DNA from: Raphanus sativus
Lineage: Eukaryota; Streptophyta; Magnoliopsida; Brassicales; Brassicaceae
NCBI RefSeq assembly: GCF_000801105.2
Contig: NC_079515.1
Span: forward strand, 17,755,407 to 17,819,406
Direction: 5' to 3'
DNA: 64,000 nucleotides
Made by a program: the position numbers and the translations under genes. The notes below the pieces were generated by a model. The model ran no database searches, was not told the origin of the DNA, and was given only the letters and a program-made list of their open reading frames with translations. Below, piece by piece: positions 50,899 to 61,771 of this stretch. Within the stretch, counting starts at the first letter, position 1; each line of letters opens with the position of its first letter.

Positions 50899-51508
50899 AA
50901 AAACACTTCACATGCATATGTTATATATTTGTCTTTTTCCATTTCTGGTCATCTGAAATTTTGAAAATATCAATGTACAGATCAAGTGTCTTTTACATAT
51001 ATTCATCGATGGATATAAATTAATTTAACGATTTCCCTTTTTCCCGACTGAACTTATTTATTATGGATAACCAAAACCTGAAAGTATCAAACACATCAAA
51101 TAAGCAGATAAACAGAGATAAATTGCCATTTTTGAAGAAAATGTTCAAACTTTATCTTATCCAAATTATATTCTTTTAATTTCAAAAGCATAAGTTAACA
51201 GGTCAATACCAATTATTTATCGAGTTAAAATATGACGAAGACGTTAGATAATACAAAACACTGTTCCTCTTATTTTTGTCGTTGATATTCAATTAATTAT
51301 GCGTGCATATCTGGAATCTAAAGTATTTTTAAATTAAAAAGTCTCGTTATTCCACTAATTTGATTAATTTGATTAAGTGTTTATTAATGTTTTTTGCTGA
51401 AAAAATCTGAGTTATGTATAATACTAGAGAAAATGTTTATAAGAGATTTTCAGTAAAACGCAAAGAGTACCATCAAAAATAGATTTCATTTGACGGTTTA
51501 TAATGATA

Positions 51509-51866
51509 TGAAGTGACCGAGAACACGAAAGTGTTCAACCGAGTATTTTACCTTAAACACGATAGCTTTAATAAAGAATATTTCCTTTATTAATGTTTAG
51601 AAAACTTTTCAAAAACTAAACACAAATTATTGTATCTCTTATGATTGTTATAATTTACCACGATGATCATATATAGGAGCTATATTTCATTTTCTATCCT
51701 ATTATATAATGAATTATGAATTTTCTTTCCTAATACTAATAGTTTTAGTTAATTATCATAATTCTTTTAAGGATAACTTCATTTTCTAATTATCCTAATT
51801 TATTTAAAGATTACTTATTTTTTTAGATGACTTCCTTTTTAATGATGTTGAACTTTATCTTCAACA
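51509..51866 (-). repeat. 3' LTR of the minus-strand Copia element
   Basis: On minus it starts TGTTGAAGATAAAG right after the purine tract AAGTGGGAAAA (51867-51877) and ends ...CGGTCACTTCA at 51509. Length 358 bp. It is clearly homologous to the plus-strand LTR at 61772-63514 once the Helitron there is left out. TATA-like CCTATATATGATCATCG is conserved in both. Confidence 0.85.
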
Positions 51867-53310
51867 TTTTCCCACTTAAGCTTCAAACTTCTTTTTGAGA
51901 AGTCTTGAACTCGAATCAGTTCACTAATCTCTTTGAACTCTTGATTTTTGTCAATGCCTTGGTTAATATGTTTGTGCCTTACTCACTTCCTGGAATGTGT
52001 TCAATGTTGATTTGTTTCTTCTCAGCACATTCCCGAATGAAATTATATCATTTGTGAATTTGTTTGCTTCGACAGTGGAACACTGGATTCTTGGTAAGTG
52101 CAATGGTGGATTTGTTGTCAACATACAATTCTGTCTTCACACACTTCTTTCTTGTGATTTCACTCATCAATTCTTAAAGGCATATCGTTTGTTTCGCAGC
52201 TTCCATTGCAGCCATGAAGTCAGCTTCACAAGATGACAAAACCATTATTTCTTGCTTCTGTGAACACCAAGTTATTAGCACTTTATCAAAGCAAAACAGA
52301 TGCCATGTCGTGCTCTTTCAATCATCTTGATCCGTGTTGTGATTGATGTCTCTGTACCCAATGAGTCATGAAGATACTCCATGCTTAAACACCAACCCGT
52401 ATCCGACTGTGCCTCGCAAATACCTTAGCACATGCTTCAATGCATTGTCGTGTGACACATGTGGAGAATGCATATACCTACTTAGTATTCCAGCTGAGAA
52501 ATGCTAAGTCTGGTCTCGTGTGCAAGAGGTATCTCATGCATCCAATCCTTCGCATGTATAGAGTTGCATCAATCTCGGGTTCTTCAAGTGCTTTAAACAA
52601 TTTCAAACCAAACTCCATGGGTATGTGTGTTGGATTGCAAGTGTCCATCCCTGCTTCCACTAAGATCCTTTGCGCATATGCTTCTTGTTTGATATCAATT
52701 CCTTGTGAGCTCTGCTTCACTTCAATGCCGAGATACTATGTGAGTCTTCTAAGATCAGACATCTCAAACTGTCGAGACATAGGTTCCTTTAAGTCCATGA
52801 TCGTCTCCAATGAGTTTCATGCGACAAAGAGATCATCAACGTATATGGAAAATATCACTATTTTGCTGCCTTTTTCCTTTCGATATACTGAACTTTCCTT
52901 GGAGCACCTTTGAAACTTGAACCCCTTCAATACTTAATCGAGATTTGTGTTCCAGGCTCGTGGAGCTTGTCTTAGTCCGTATAAAGCCTTATGAAGTTTG
53001 AAAACCTTATGCTTTTCTCCCTTCTTTTCAAAACCTTCATGCTGAGATACATACACATCTTCCGTTAATTCCCCATGTAAGAACGATATTTTCACGTCCA
53101 AGAACGATCTCCCATCCGTTTCCAGCAGCCAAACCGAATAGCAATCTGAATGTCTCTATACGAGCTACTGGTGCAAACACCTCTTCATAATTGATTCCTT
53201 ATTCTTAAACATATCCTTTAGCCACAAGTCTTGATTTATATTTGTTGATTGTGCCATCTTCATTCCTTTTGATCTTGAAGATCCAGTTGAGACCAATAAG
53301 TTTCTCTATA
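51867..53310 (-). pseudogene. Copia pol: reverse transcriptase and RNase H, broken (left part)
   Basis: Read from 53310 leftwards: KLIGLNWIFKIKRNEDGTIN and KSRLVAKGY, EVFAPVAR, then QAYAQRILVEAGMDTCNPTH, LKLFKALEEPEIDATLYMRR, MRYLLHTRPDLAF and RNase H traces down to the purine tract. Many stops and frameshifts are present. Its upstream continuation lies at 60398-60801, separated by the CACTA element. Confidence 0.85.
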
Positions 53311-53319
53311 CACTACAAG

Positions 53320-53830
53320 AAAACGCGTCTATAACGACGACTCGTTACGAGGAAATTATTTCCTCGTAAATTTACATGGTGTTTACGACGATGTTACGAG
53401 TAAATAAATATTCGTCGTAAATTCGTTGTAAAGTTACAACGAAAACGATTCGTCGTAAAGCCAATGTAATTTTACAAGGCTTTTACGTGGAAAGCCCAAT
53501 TCGTCGTAAACTCATTGTAAATATACAAGTCATTTACGACGAATCATGTAACCGTTACTTTTGGTGAAAACGTGCATATAGTGTGGTTTAAAGTAACTAA
53601 CTTCGTTGTAAAATCATTGTAAATTTACGAGTGATTTACGTGGAAAGCCCAATTCGTCGTAAACGCATTGTAAATATACAAGCCATTTACGAGGAATCAT
53701 GTAACCGTTACTTTTGGTGAAAACGTGCATATAGTGGGGTTCAAAATAAGCTAACTTCGTTGTAAATTCGTTGTAAATAATATGTAAAAACGATGTAAAA
53801 GCAAAGTAAAACTTTTCGTTGTAAAATCCA
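53320..53830. repeat. CACTA subterminal repeats
   Basis: Many copies of TTTACGACGA, TCGTCGTAAA and TTCGTTGTAAA words in both orientations, for example at 53388, 53418, 53451, 53500, 53533 and 53653. GAATCATGTAACCGTTACTT plus the next 30 bases is repeated at 53543 and 53694. Such arrays bind the TNPA-type protein in En/Spm elements. Confidence 0.75.
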
Positions 53831-53864
53831 TGTTATACTTTCACCTACCACTTACGAAAATCGT

Positions 53865-53873
53865 CTATATATA
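53865..53873 (+). promoter_or_regulatory. TATA box of the CACTA transposase gene
   Basis: CTATATATATG lies about 75 bases before the ATG at 53943, directly after the subterminal repeats. Confidence 0.6.
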
Positions 53874-53942
53874 TGATCATTTCTCAATTCAAATAACACA
53901 CAAACGAAATCAAAGAAAAAAAACCAGAAAAAAGAAAAACAA

Positions 53943-56900
53943 ATGGCTGATGGCTTCAATATTTACGAGTTACGAAGTTGGATGTATTCGCATAAAGATG
54001 ATTCCGGTAGAGTGACGGATGCATTTCTAAGCGGGCTAGAGACATTCATGCACCAGGCGGGCTGTACACCAATCACGCAGGAAAGCGGTAAGATGTTCTG
54101 CCCTTGTCGGAAATGCAAGAATTCAAAATTTGCTCGTAGTGAAACTGTATGGAAGCACTTACTAAATAGAGGATTTACACCACAATATTATATTTGGTAT
54201 CAACATGGGGAGGGTTATGGTGGAAATGAAGCTAGTAGTAGTAATAATTTTGAAGCTGCTGGTAATAGTGAAGAACCGAATCATTTGCATAATGAATCTA
54301 GTTATCATCAGGAGGAGCAGATGGTAGATCATGATAGGGTTCAAGACATGATTACTGATGCATTTTTAGAAACAACTACAACAATAGCTCATGAAACTGG
54401 AAATGTAGAAGAACCTAATTTGGATGCAAAAAGGTTTTATGAAATGTTAGATGCTGCAAATCAACCAATCTACACTGGTTGTAGAGAAGGTCTCTCTAAA
54501 TTGTCTCTAGCAGCTAGGATGATGAACATTAAAACGGATCATAATTTACCTGAGAATTGCATGGATGCTTGGGCGGAGTTGTTCAAAGAGTATTTGCCAG
54601 AAGACAACGTGTCAGCTGAATCTTATTATGAGATTCAGAAATTGGTTTATAGTCTTGGGTTGCCTTCGGAGATGATAGATGTTTGCATCGACAACTGCAT
54701 GATCTACTGGAAGGATGATGAGAAGTTAGAAGAGTGTCGATTCTGCAAGAAACCACGATTCAAGCCGCAAGGACGTGGGAGGAATAGGGTACCGTACCAA
54801 AGGATGTGGTACCTACCCATTAAAGACAGGTTAAAAAGATTATACCAATCGGAGAGGACTGCTGCATGGATGAGGTGGCATGCTGAACATGTCCAGAAGG
54901 ATGGCGAGGTCGCTCACCCATCAGATGCAAGGGCGTGGAAACATTTCAACAAGGTATACCCAGATTTCGCTGAAAATATTCGGAATGTCTATCTTGGGTT
55001 ATGCACCGATGGATTTAGTCCATTTGGTATGTCTGGGAGACAGTATTCTTTGTGGCCAGTTATTCTTACGCCGTACAACCTGCCGCCGGATATGTGCATG
55101 GAACAAGAATTTCTATTCTTGACCATATTAATCCCTGGGCCGAAGCATCCAAAACGGTCGTTGGGTGTATTTCTTCAACCACTGATACAAGAGCTAAAGG
55201 AGTTGTGGTCAGAAGGGGTAAGAACTTATGATTGTTCCACGAAAACCAATTTTACGATGCGAGCAGTTCTGCTGTGGACAATAAGTGACTTTCCTGCTTA
55301 TGGAATGTTGTCTGGCTGGACAACTCATGGAAGGTTATCTTGTCCATATTGTCATGGATCTACGGATGCTTTTCAACTGAAGAATGGTAGAAAGAGTTGT
55401 TGGTTTGATTGTCATTGTCGATTTCTTCCTGTTGCCCATCCTTACAGAAGAAATAAGACATTGTTTAGGAAAAACAAAGTTGTCAGAGACAGTCCTCCTC
55501 CATATCTCACAGGCCAGCAGATCGAGGAGGACATTGATTATTACGGAGCTCAGAAAACTGTGAAGCAAGGAGGAAACTGGCATGTTCCTGGTAATATGCC
55601 TGATGGGTATGGGGTTTCTCACAATTGGCATAAGAAAAGTATATTTTGGGAGCTACCTTACTGGAAAGATCTTCTTTTACGCCACAACCTGGATGTGATG
55701 CATATAGAGAAGAACTTTTTTGACAACATCATGAATACAATACTGAACGTCCCAGGGAAGACAAAAGATAACAAAAAGTCAAGGATGGACTTACCCGATA
55801 TTTGCTCAAGAAGTGAGTTACATGTCAAGAGCAATGGAAATGTTCATGTTCCCATCTTTCGATTGTCATCAGAAGCGAAGTCAACTTTGTTTGACTGGGT
55901 TGCATCAGAAGTGAAGTTTCCTGATGGTTACGTTTCAAATCTGTCAAGATGTGTTGAATGAGGTCAAAAGTTCTCAGGAATGAAGAGTCATGATTGTCAT
56001 GTGTTTATGCAACGACTACTTCCATTCGCTTTTGCTGAGCTCCTTCCAACAAATGTACATGAAGCACTTGCAGGTAAATATTAATTAATAATATACATAT
56101 ATATACTATGAAATGTTACTAATTTGGGTTATATTTGCAATATGCAGCGATCGGAGCTTTCTTCAGAGACCTTAGCACACGTACGTTCAAGGAAGAAGTC
56201 ATCGAACAACTTCATGAGAACATCCCGATCATAGTGTGCAACCTAGAGAAGATATTTCCTCCATCATTTTTTGACGTCATGGAACATCTAGTTGTCCACC
56301 TCCTCTACGAAGCATTACTTCGCGGACCTGTTCACAATGGATGGATGTATCCATATGAGCGCTCTATGAAACATTTGAAGGGGAAAGCAAGAAATCTTGC
56401 AAAGGTGGAAGGTTCGATTGTGGCTGGAAGTTTGACAGCAGAAACATCTAACTTCACATCATACTACTTTGCTTCAACGGTTCGTACGAGGAAAATAGTT
56501 CCTAGGAGATATGATGATGGTGGAGTACCGCAATCTTATGCAGTAGACGGTGTTCCTGACATTTTCTGCCAAATTGGACGGTTTGGTGGTAAACTGAGAG
56601 AAGTATGGTGGTCCAGTGATGAGGATAAGCATAGTGCCCACACTTATATTCTACTCAACTGCGAGGATGCTGTGATGCGTTCTTTTGAAAGGTAAATAAT
56701 ATTCGTGTGTATTATATGATATGATGTTAATTAATTATATGATATGATGCATTTGTTTAATTTGCAGCTTGTTTGTATCTCAAGTTGAAGAAGCAATACC
56801 AGGAATATCCGGAACCGAGGTGGATGCAAGGAAAGATAAGCACTTTGTCAAGTGGTTAAAAGGACAGGTAATATTAACATATTAAATAATCTTTGGTACT

Positions 56901-57626
56901 ATTATTATTAATGTAAAATTCTAACAGTGATGTATTAATTTGTAGGTTGATTATGACGATCCATATTATCCTGTATGGTTTCATGATTTGATCCAAGGTC
57001 CAGTAGCAAAGGTCACCACATCATCTATGTACTTCACACGAGGTTTCACTTTTCATACATATGAGTATGGGAGACGTCGGGCAACAAGCAACTACGGGAT
57101 ATGTGTGAAAGGTGAAACAGACTTTTACGGGATCTTGCAAGAGATTATTGAAGTGGAATTTCCAGGGTTGTTGAAGCTAAAATGTGTCCTCTTCAAATGC
57201 GAGTGGTTCGACCCGGTGGAGAACCGTGGTGTTCGGTTTAACAAATTTGGTGTTGTGGATATCCATTCTGGGAGAAGATATAACAAATTCGAGCCTTTCA
57301 TCTTAGCTTCCCAAGCCGAACAAGTTAGCTTCCTTCCATACCCTCGCCTTCGAAGTTCTGGGATAAATTGGTTAACTGCTATCAAAATAACACCTCGTGG
57401 ACGGATTGTTGCTGGAGAAGAACCACCTTTGCAAGAAGAAGATGCAATCAATGAAGTTGAGGTACCTGATCAACAAACTGATGAAATTCTTTTGATCGAC
57501 CCGGATAACCGTCAATATGAAGATCTTCCCGAAGATGTGACGGATGAAGCACGTGAAGATGAGTTCGATAGAAGCGATGATGATCATTGTAGTGATGTTG
57601 ATGAGAACTCAAACGATTCTTCATGA
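53943..57626 (+). pseudogene. CACTA transposase (TNPD-like), four exons, one in-frame stop
   Basis: Exons 53943-56073, 56148-56691, 56768-56867 and 56946-57626 join with GT-AG introns into a 1151-residue frame broken only by TGA at 55959-55961 (residue about 673). Domain order is typical: Transpos_assoc at the N terminus (MFCPCRKCKN and VWKHLLNRGF, residues about 1-85), Transposase_21 (about 240-590, with CRFCKKPRFKPQG, CTDGFSPFGMSGRQYSLWPV, TIWSD-like TISDFPAYGMLSGW and HNLDVMHIEKNFFDNI), DUF4218 (from MKSHDCHVFMQRLLP across the first intron to MKHLKGKARN), DUF4216 (RRRATSNYGICVKGE to SFLPYP), then an acidic tail. The stop falls in a normally continuous region just before DUF4218. The protein would cut element ends; one base change silences it unless read through. 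Confidence 0.9.
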
Positions 57627-57834
57627 TGTAAAATATGTAACAAATGTTGATTTTTATTAGAAGATCTTATTTTCATATGTGTATCAAATTCTATTTTATA
57701 TAATATGCATTTAAAATTTTTTTTGGAGTTTATGGTTTCAGTTGGAAAAAGAGGTTGAATGTGTAGAAGATATGATAGTATAGATATGTAAGTTTGGGGT
57801 TTAGGGATTTTGATTTTCGGGGTTTCACATATTT

Positions 57835-58247
57835 CGTTGTAATTTCGTTGTAAAAAAAAACGCGGGCCTGGTAATTTCCTCGTAAAGTTTAGGTTCGTCG
57901 TAACTTCGTTGTAAACCATGAATCGGGGTTTAGGGATTTGATTTGTGGTTTCAAAGATTCGTTGTAAACACGTCGTAAACAAAAAAAGAAGGCCTGGTAC
58001 ATTCGTCGTAATTCCTGAAAGCACGTGTCCTCGTAAATTCGTCGTAAACTGAAACACGGGACTGGTATATTCCTCGTAAACCCAAAAACGCGGGCCTGGT
58101 ACTTTCGTCGTAAACCCAAAAACCCAGAAAGCACGTGTCCTCGTAAATTCGTCGTAAACTGAAACACGGGCCTGGTATATTCCTCGTAAACCCAAAAACG
58201 CGGGCCTGGTACTTTCGTCGTAAACCCAAAAACGCGGGCCTGGTATA
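57835..58247. repeat. Internal array of TCGTCGTAAA / CGCGGGCCTGGTA repeats
   Basis: Between the two CACTA genes the phrase CGCGGGCCTGGTA(T/C) then TTC(G/C)TCGTAAAC recurs at about 57861, 57987, 58090, 58165, 58200 and 58233, with TCGTAAACTGAAACACGG copies between. The core TCGTCGTAAA or CCTCGTAAA matches the left subterminal repeats. Confidence 0.85.
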
Positions 58248-58298
58248 TTCCTCGTAAATTTACGACGAATTTACGAGGAACGTGTTTTCTTTATATAT
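58248..58298 (+). promoter_or_regulatory. Palindrome and TATA box before the second CACTA gene
   Basis: TTCCTCGTAAATT (58248-58260) and AATTTACGAGGAA (58268-58280) are perfect inverted repeats around TACGACG. TTATATATG follows at 58291-58299. A leader intron is likely from 58360 (CTAAG|GTAACT) to 58544 (TAATGTAG). Confidence 0.6.
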
Positions 58299-58548
58299 GC
58301 AACGCCTCTGAACGAGGCTTCCTCGTTCATTCCTCACAAATCTCTCTCTCTCGCTAAGGTAACTCCTCTCTCTCTCTCTCTAGTTAGTTTTTTTTTTATA
58401 ATTAGTTTAGGTGGTTAGTATAGGGAATTAGTTTAGAGAATTAGTTTAGGGAATTAGTTTAGGTGGTTAGTATAGAGAATTTTTTTTTAAAAATAATTAA
58501 TTAATAGTGTTGTGATTTTTAATTTTTTTTTTTTAAATAATGTAGATC

Positions 58549-60215
58549 ATGGCTCCTAGGAAAAAACCACCACCGACTTATGATGAGATGTTTGGCGACG
58601 GTGCCGGGACGTCTTCTTCTTCCGGCGGCCGAGCATCTTCTGATGCCGTTCCGGACTCTCAGACATCTCAGAGAGTTTGGAGTCCTCCTCCCGCACCTCA
58701 CATGGCTCCACCTCCGCCACCAGCAGCTCAGATGGCTCCACCTCCTCCACCAGCAGCTCCGCAGGAGCCCATTCCAGGGGTAGATGTTCATCCAGACTTG
58801 CGGGTGCCTCCTCATGCACCATACGCAAGATATACAGTGGAGGATTTGCTTTCCGCGCCTGGACGGGAGGATATGGACGTTTTGGACCCCGATAGACCGC
58901 CGGGTACTTATTGGTAAGTAAATTTATAATTTAAAAATTTCAAATCATTTTTATATATTTTATTAACAAGTTGGTTCAATTTGCAGGTTTGGAGTCAACA
59001 ACCGTGTTTCCCGGAGCGTTTCAAAGACGATGAAGGGATACCTCGACGGAGCTTATCCAAACTGGAGCTTGACTCCAGATCACGTCAAGACCACTTGGTT
59101 TAAACAGTTTGCGGTAATTTTTCAATTTTCTTTTTTATATTTAATTTTATTATTTTTATTAATTATTAATAATTAATTATTAATGGTTTCATATTTTTGT
59201 TTGTTTCAGCAAAGGTGGAATTGGTCCTTACGAATCACCGAAATGGTGAAGAAGGAATTCGAGGCAAAGGCGAAGACGCGCCTTACCAACACGGTCTCGG
59301 ATTGGAAGGATAAGTGGGAGATCTACGGCTATGACGGGAAGCCCACTGGGGTCACCAAGGATGTATGGGATGGCCTCATCGCCTTTTGGAAGCTACCCAG
59401 CTCAATCAAGAAGGCCAACTCCTGCTCCGCTTCCCGTAGGACCAAGGATAAAGACGGGAATTTGCCTATGCTTCATACCACCGGGCAAAAACCTCATGCC
59501 GGGATCCGTCTCGACGCTGTAAGTTTTAGTTGAAATATTTATTTTATTAATAAATTTGAATTTCAATATTTAATATTTTATTATTGGTTTTTGTAGTTTG
59601 AGAAGACCGGAGTCATGCCATCTTTGTCCGACCTCTTCAAGATGACTCACGCCAAACCGGATGGGACTTTTGTTGATCCTGCATCCGAGAAGCTCTTCAA
59701 CACTGTGGCTGCTCGGGTTGATGAGCGGGAGACGCAACTTACCCAGCAGTCTCCGGATGGATTACCCGTCAAATTGACGACGGAAGAGGTCGACAGGATC
59801 TTCGAGGAGGTAAAATTTAAAAGCTTTTGTTTAAATTAATTTTACTATTTCAACAATATTAACTATTTAATATTATTTTTTGTAGGTCGCTCCAAGAAAG
59901 AAGGGTCGGACGGTGGGAATCGGTTCTGTAAACGAAGTCGCAAGGGCGACTTCGTCTTACTCTTCTAGACGGGCCCAAGAGACTTCTCAGATGCAGGCTC
60001 GATTGGATACCCAGCAGGAGCGTTTAAACTCTCTCGAGAACCTGTTGGATATTATGGCGATGGGGAACCCCAACATGCAGAGAGCGTTGGCGGCCAGACA
60101 AGAAGCTCTCGGGATGCAACAACGGGATCCCGAATCTACCGATCCAGTGGGAGCGGGAACGAGCGGAGAGGGACCGAGCGGGACCGGCTACTTTGATGAT
60201 GTATCGCTCCCGTAG
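58549..60215 (+). CDS. Plant transposase (Ptta/En/Spm, Transposase_24) family protein, five exons
   Basis: Exons 58549-58913, 58987-59113, 59210-59518, 59597-59809 and 59886-60215 join by GT-AG introns into 1344 nt, 447 residues, no stop. The start MAPRKKPPPTYDEMFGD follows a likely leader intron. Residues about 40-85 are Pro-rich (APHMAPPPPPAAQMAPPPPP). The core (about 125-300) reads YLDGAYPNWSLTPDHVKTTW, QRWNWSLRITEMVKKEFEAK, DWKDKWEIYG and SASRRTKDKDGNLP, the pattern of PF03004. The C-terminal part has a heptad-like SQMQARLDTQQERLNSLENL, probably a coiled coil for dimerisation. In En/Spm elements the second protein (TNPA) binds subterminal repeats; a similar job is inferred here from position and family. 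It is more GC-rich than its surroundings. Confidence 0.85.
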
Positions 60216-60397
60216 ATTTTTATTTTTATAATTTTGTTTTGTAAAATATTAAAACTTAAATTTTATTTATGGAATATTTATTTTCTAAACAATTGTTTTT
60301 TATTATTTGAAATTTTAATTTTTATAATTTCCAAATTTATTATAAATAAAAATAAAATAATAAATGAAATTAATATAATTAATATAATAAATAAAAT

Positions 60398-60801
60398 AAC
60401 ACCCACGTCTCATTCTAACACCCACGTCTCATTCTTATTGATAGAATCAATCTCGTCTGTGTGAGAAGTAGAAACTCACACTCTATGTCGGCCAATAGTA
60501 TCTATTCTTCAAGATAGCTAGGACGATTTGATTGGTGTGTTGAGCGTGTAGGTTGTTGAGGTACGACTTGTTCAACATCCAAACTGTCTTGAACATGTTC
60601 TGGTAGCTGTGCTTCGGTCTCTTCAGCAGCAGACTCTTCCTGTTGGGTTTCGACCACGAATGGATCGTGTCCATCGTCCATTGTAGCACCCCATGTCATA
60701 CGAGATATACCAGGTTTGTTCAGTTCTTCCTTGTTACCTCCCTTCCAATTCCAACACTCTTTTTCATTAAAGATTACATCTCGACATATAATTACTCTCA
60801 T
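60398..60801 (-). pseudogene. Copia pol fragment between integrase and reverse transcriptase (right part)
   Basis: On minus: VIICRDVIFNEKECWNWK, WGATMDDGHDPFVVETQQEE, the acidic hinge, RSTHQSNRPSYLEE then a stop, LLADIECEFLLL and, after a one-base frameshift, DEIDSINKNETWVL. This is the Copia stretch that leads into the reverse transcriptase seen left of the CACTA element. AACACCCACGTCTCATTCT is present twice in tandem at 60398-60416 and 60417-60435. Confidence 0.85.
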
Positions 60802-61520
60802 AATTTTTCTGAAGCACTTCCAACTTCATTTCTGAAACTAAGATTGCTCCCATAGCGGAAATGAAAATTTGATCTTCCCAGTATTTAGTAAACTTAACTT
60901 GCATATCTTTAGTCATTTGCTTCACATCGCAATCATCACAAGTAGTAAAAAAATATTTAATAATAGCTCAATCCTCCAAACTTGTGTGAATTACACACGA
61001 GATGTGGGATACTTAAATCCTGAAAATGAATGGTAATAACATTGAAATTTTCAGTAATTCACTTGTTTTTTATCCACAATTCCACTTGTTTTTAGAAGAT
61101 AATTATTTGTAGTTTTTTTTCATAAGGCACAAAATTTTTAAATACTTTCATAATCTATATTCCGTGACAAACATTTCACATCTAGAATTTCATCTAAAAG
61201 GAATATCAATGGATAAACCAGCACCACTTTTATCTGTATTCGCTCTATACTTGCTACAAATGCTTGATTTCTTATCCGAGATACTTTTACATATCTGACA
61301 TTTTCGTTGATGTCATGCAAATGATCTTTTGATAATTATAGACCTTCTTCCACTGTAAAATTTAGAATTTGAAAGCAACATTTCACATACAAAAACTTGT
61401 CATCACATAACAATCGACAATCACTCATCATCTGAAACTTTTCTTTTTCTGCATATTATCATTGTTAGTAGCATTGTTTAAAACCCACTCCATCATACAT
61501 TCAAAATTTTATTAGTAATT
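60802..61520 (-). pseudogene. hAT-like transposase remnant
   Basis: Minus-strand pieces in different frames follow the hAT middle region in order: LYVKCCFQILNFTVEEGL, HDINENVRYVKVSRIRNQAF (61200-61320) and KYWEDQIFISAMGAIL (60850-60900), comparable to the CCAHILNLIVQEGL, SVKYVKAS and YWGDYN..LAIA..LDPR blocks of hAT transposases. Several stops interrupt it. It abuts Copia sequence at about 60801. Assignment is by motif spacing only. Confidence 0.5.
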
Positions 61521-61771
61521 TCTTTTTCTGTATGTAGAGGTTTCAAATCACAAAAACTAAAATTTTAATTATACAAGTGTCAGCTATCATTATGAAGTGA
61601 ATAAAAAATAGTTATATCTCATGTTTATACATGTTTATGTTGATTGCAGTGTGATAAATATATTAACCATGTTATAATATTTGTAAGTGCTATTACAACT
61701 TATGAGAAACATTACATAGACGATATTATAGTCGACGGTTCTACCTTCCTTATTAGGACTCATGTCTGATT
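61521..61771. other. Unassigned AT-rich spacer
   Basis: No feature seen before the Copia LTR begins. Confidence 0.4.

Larger units (their letters stand above)
48369..51508. other. AT-rich intergenic region
   Basis: No gene seen apart from one MITE and an AT microsatellite (listed separately). Open stretches at 48845-49027 and 50279-50461 match no family I recognise. Confidence 0.4.
53311..60397 (+). mobile_element. CACTA (En/Spm) DNA transposon, two genes, 3' terminus missing
   Basis: The left end is CACTACAAGAAAACGCG, the CACTA-family terminus, preceded by ATA. It sits inside a Copia reverse transcriptase (minus) and splits it. Internally it has subterminal-type repeats, a four-exon transposase gene and a five-exon second gene, both on +. 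No CTTGTAGTG terminus was found before Copia sequence resumes near 60398, so the right end is truncated or deleted and the edge is approximate. About 27 bp of the Copia frame expected between the two flanks is also missing, which suggests a local deletion at the right junction. Confidence 0.88.

Noticed and set aside
57584..58195. 203-codon minus-strand open frame with repeated FTTNLRG-type peptide.
   Set aside because: It is the reverse translation of the internal CACTA repeat array; periodicity comes from the DNA repeats and there is no start context or homology.
58519..58828. Minus-strand open frames opposite exon 1 of the second CACTA gene.
   Set aside because: Shadow frames of the proline-rich coding exon, which is supported by splice joins and domain content.
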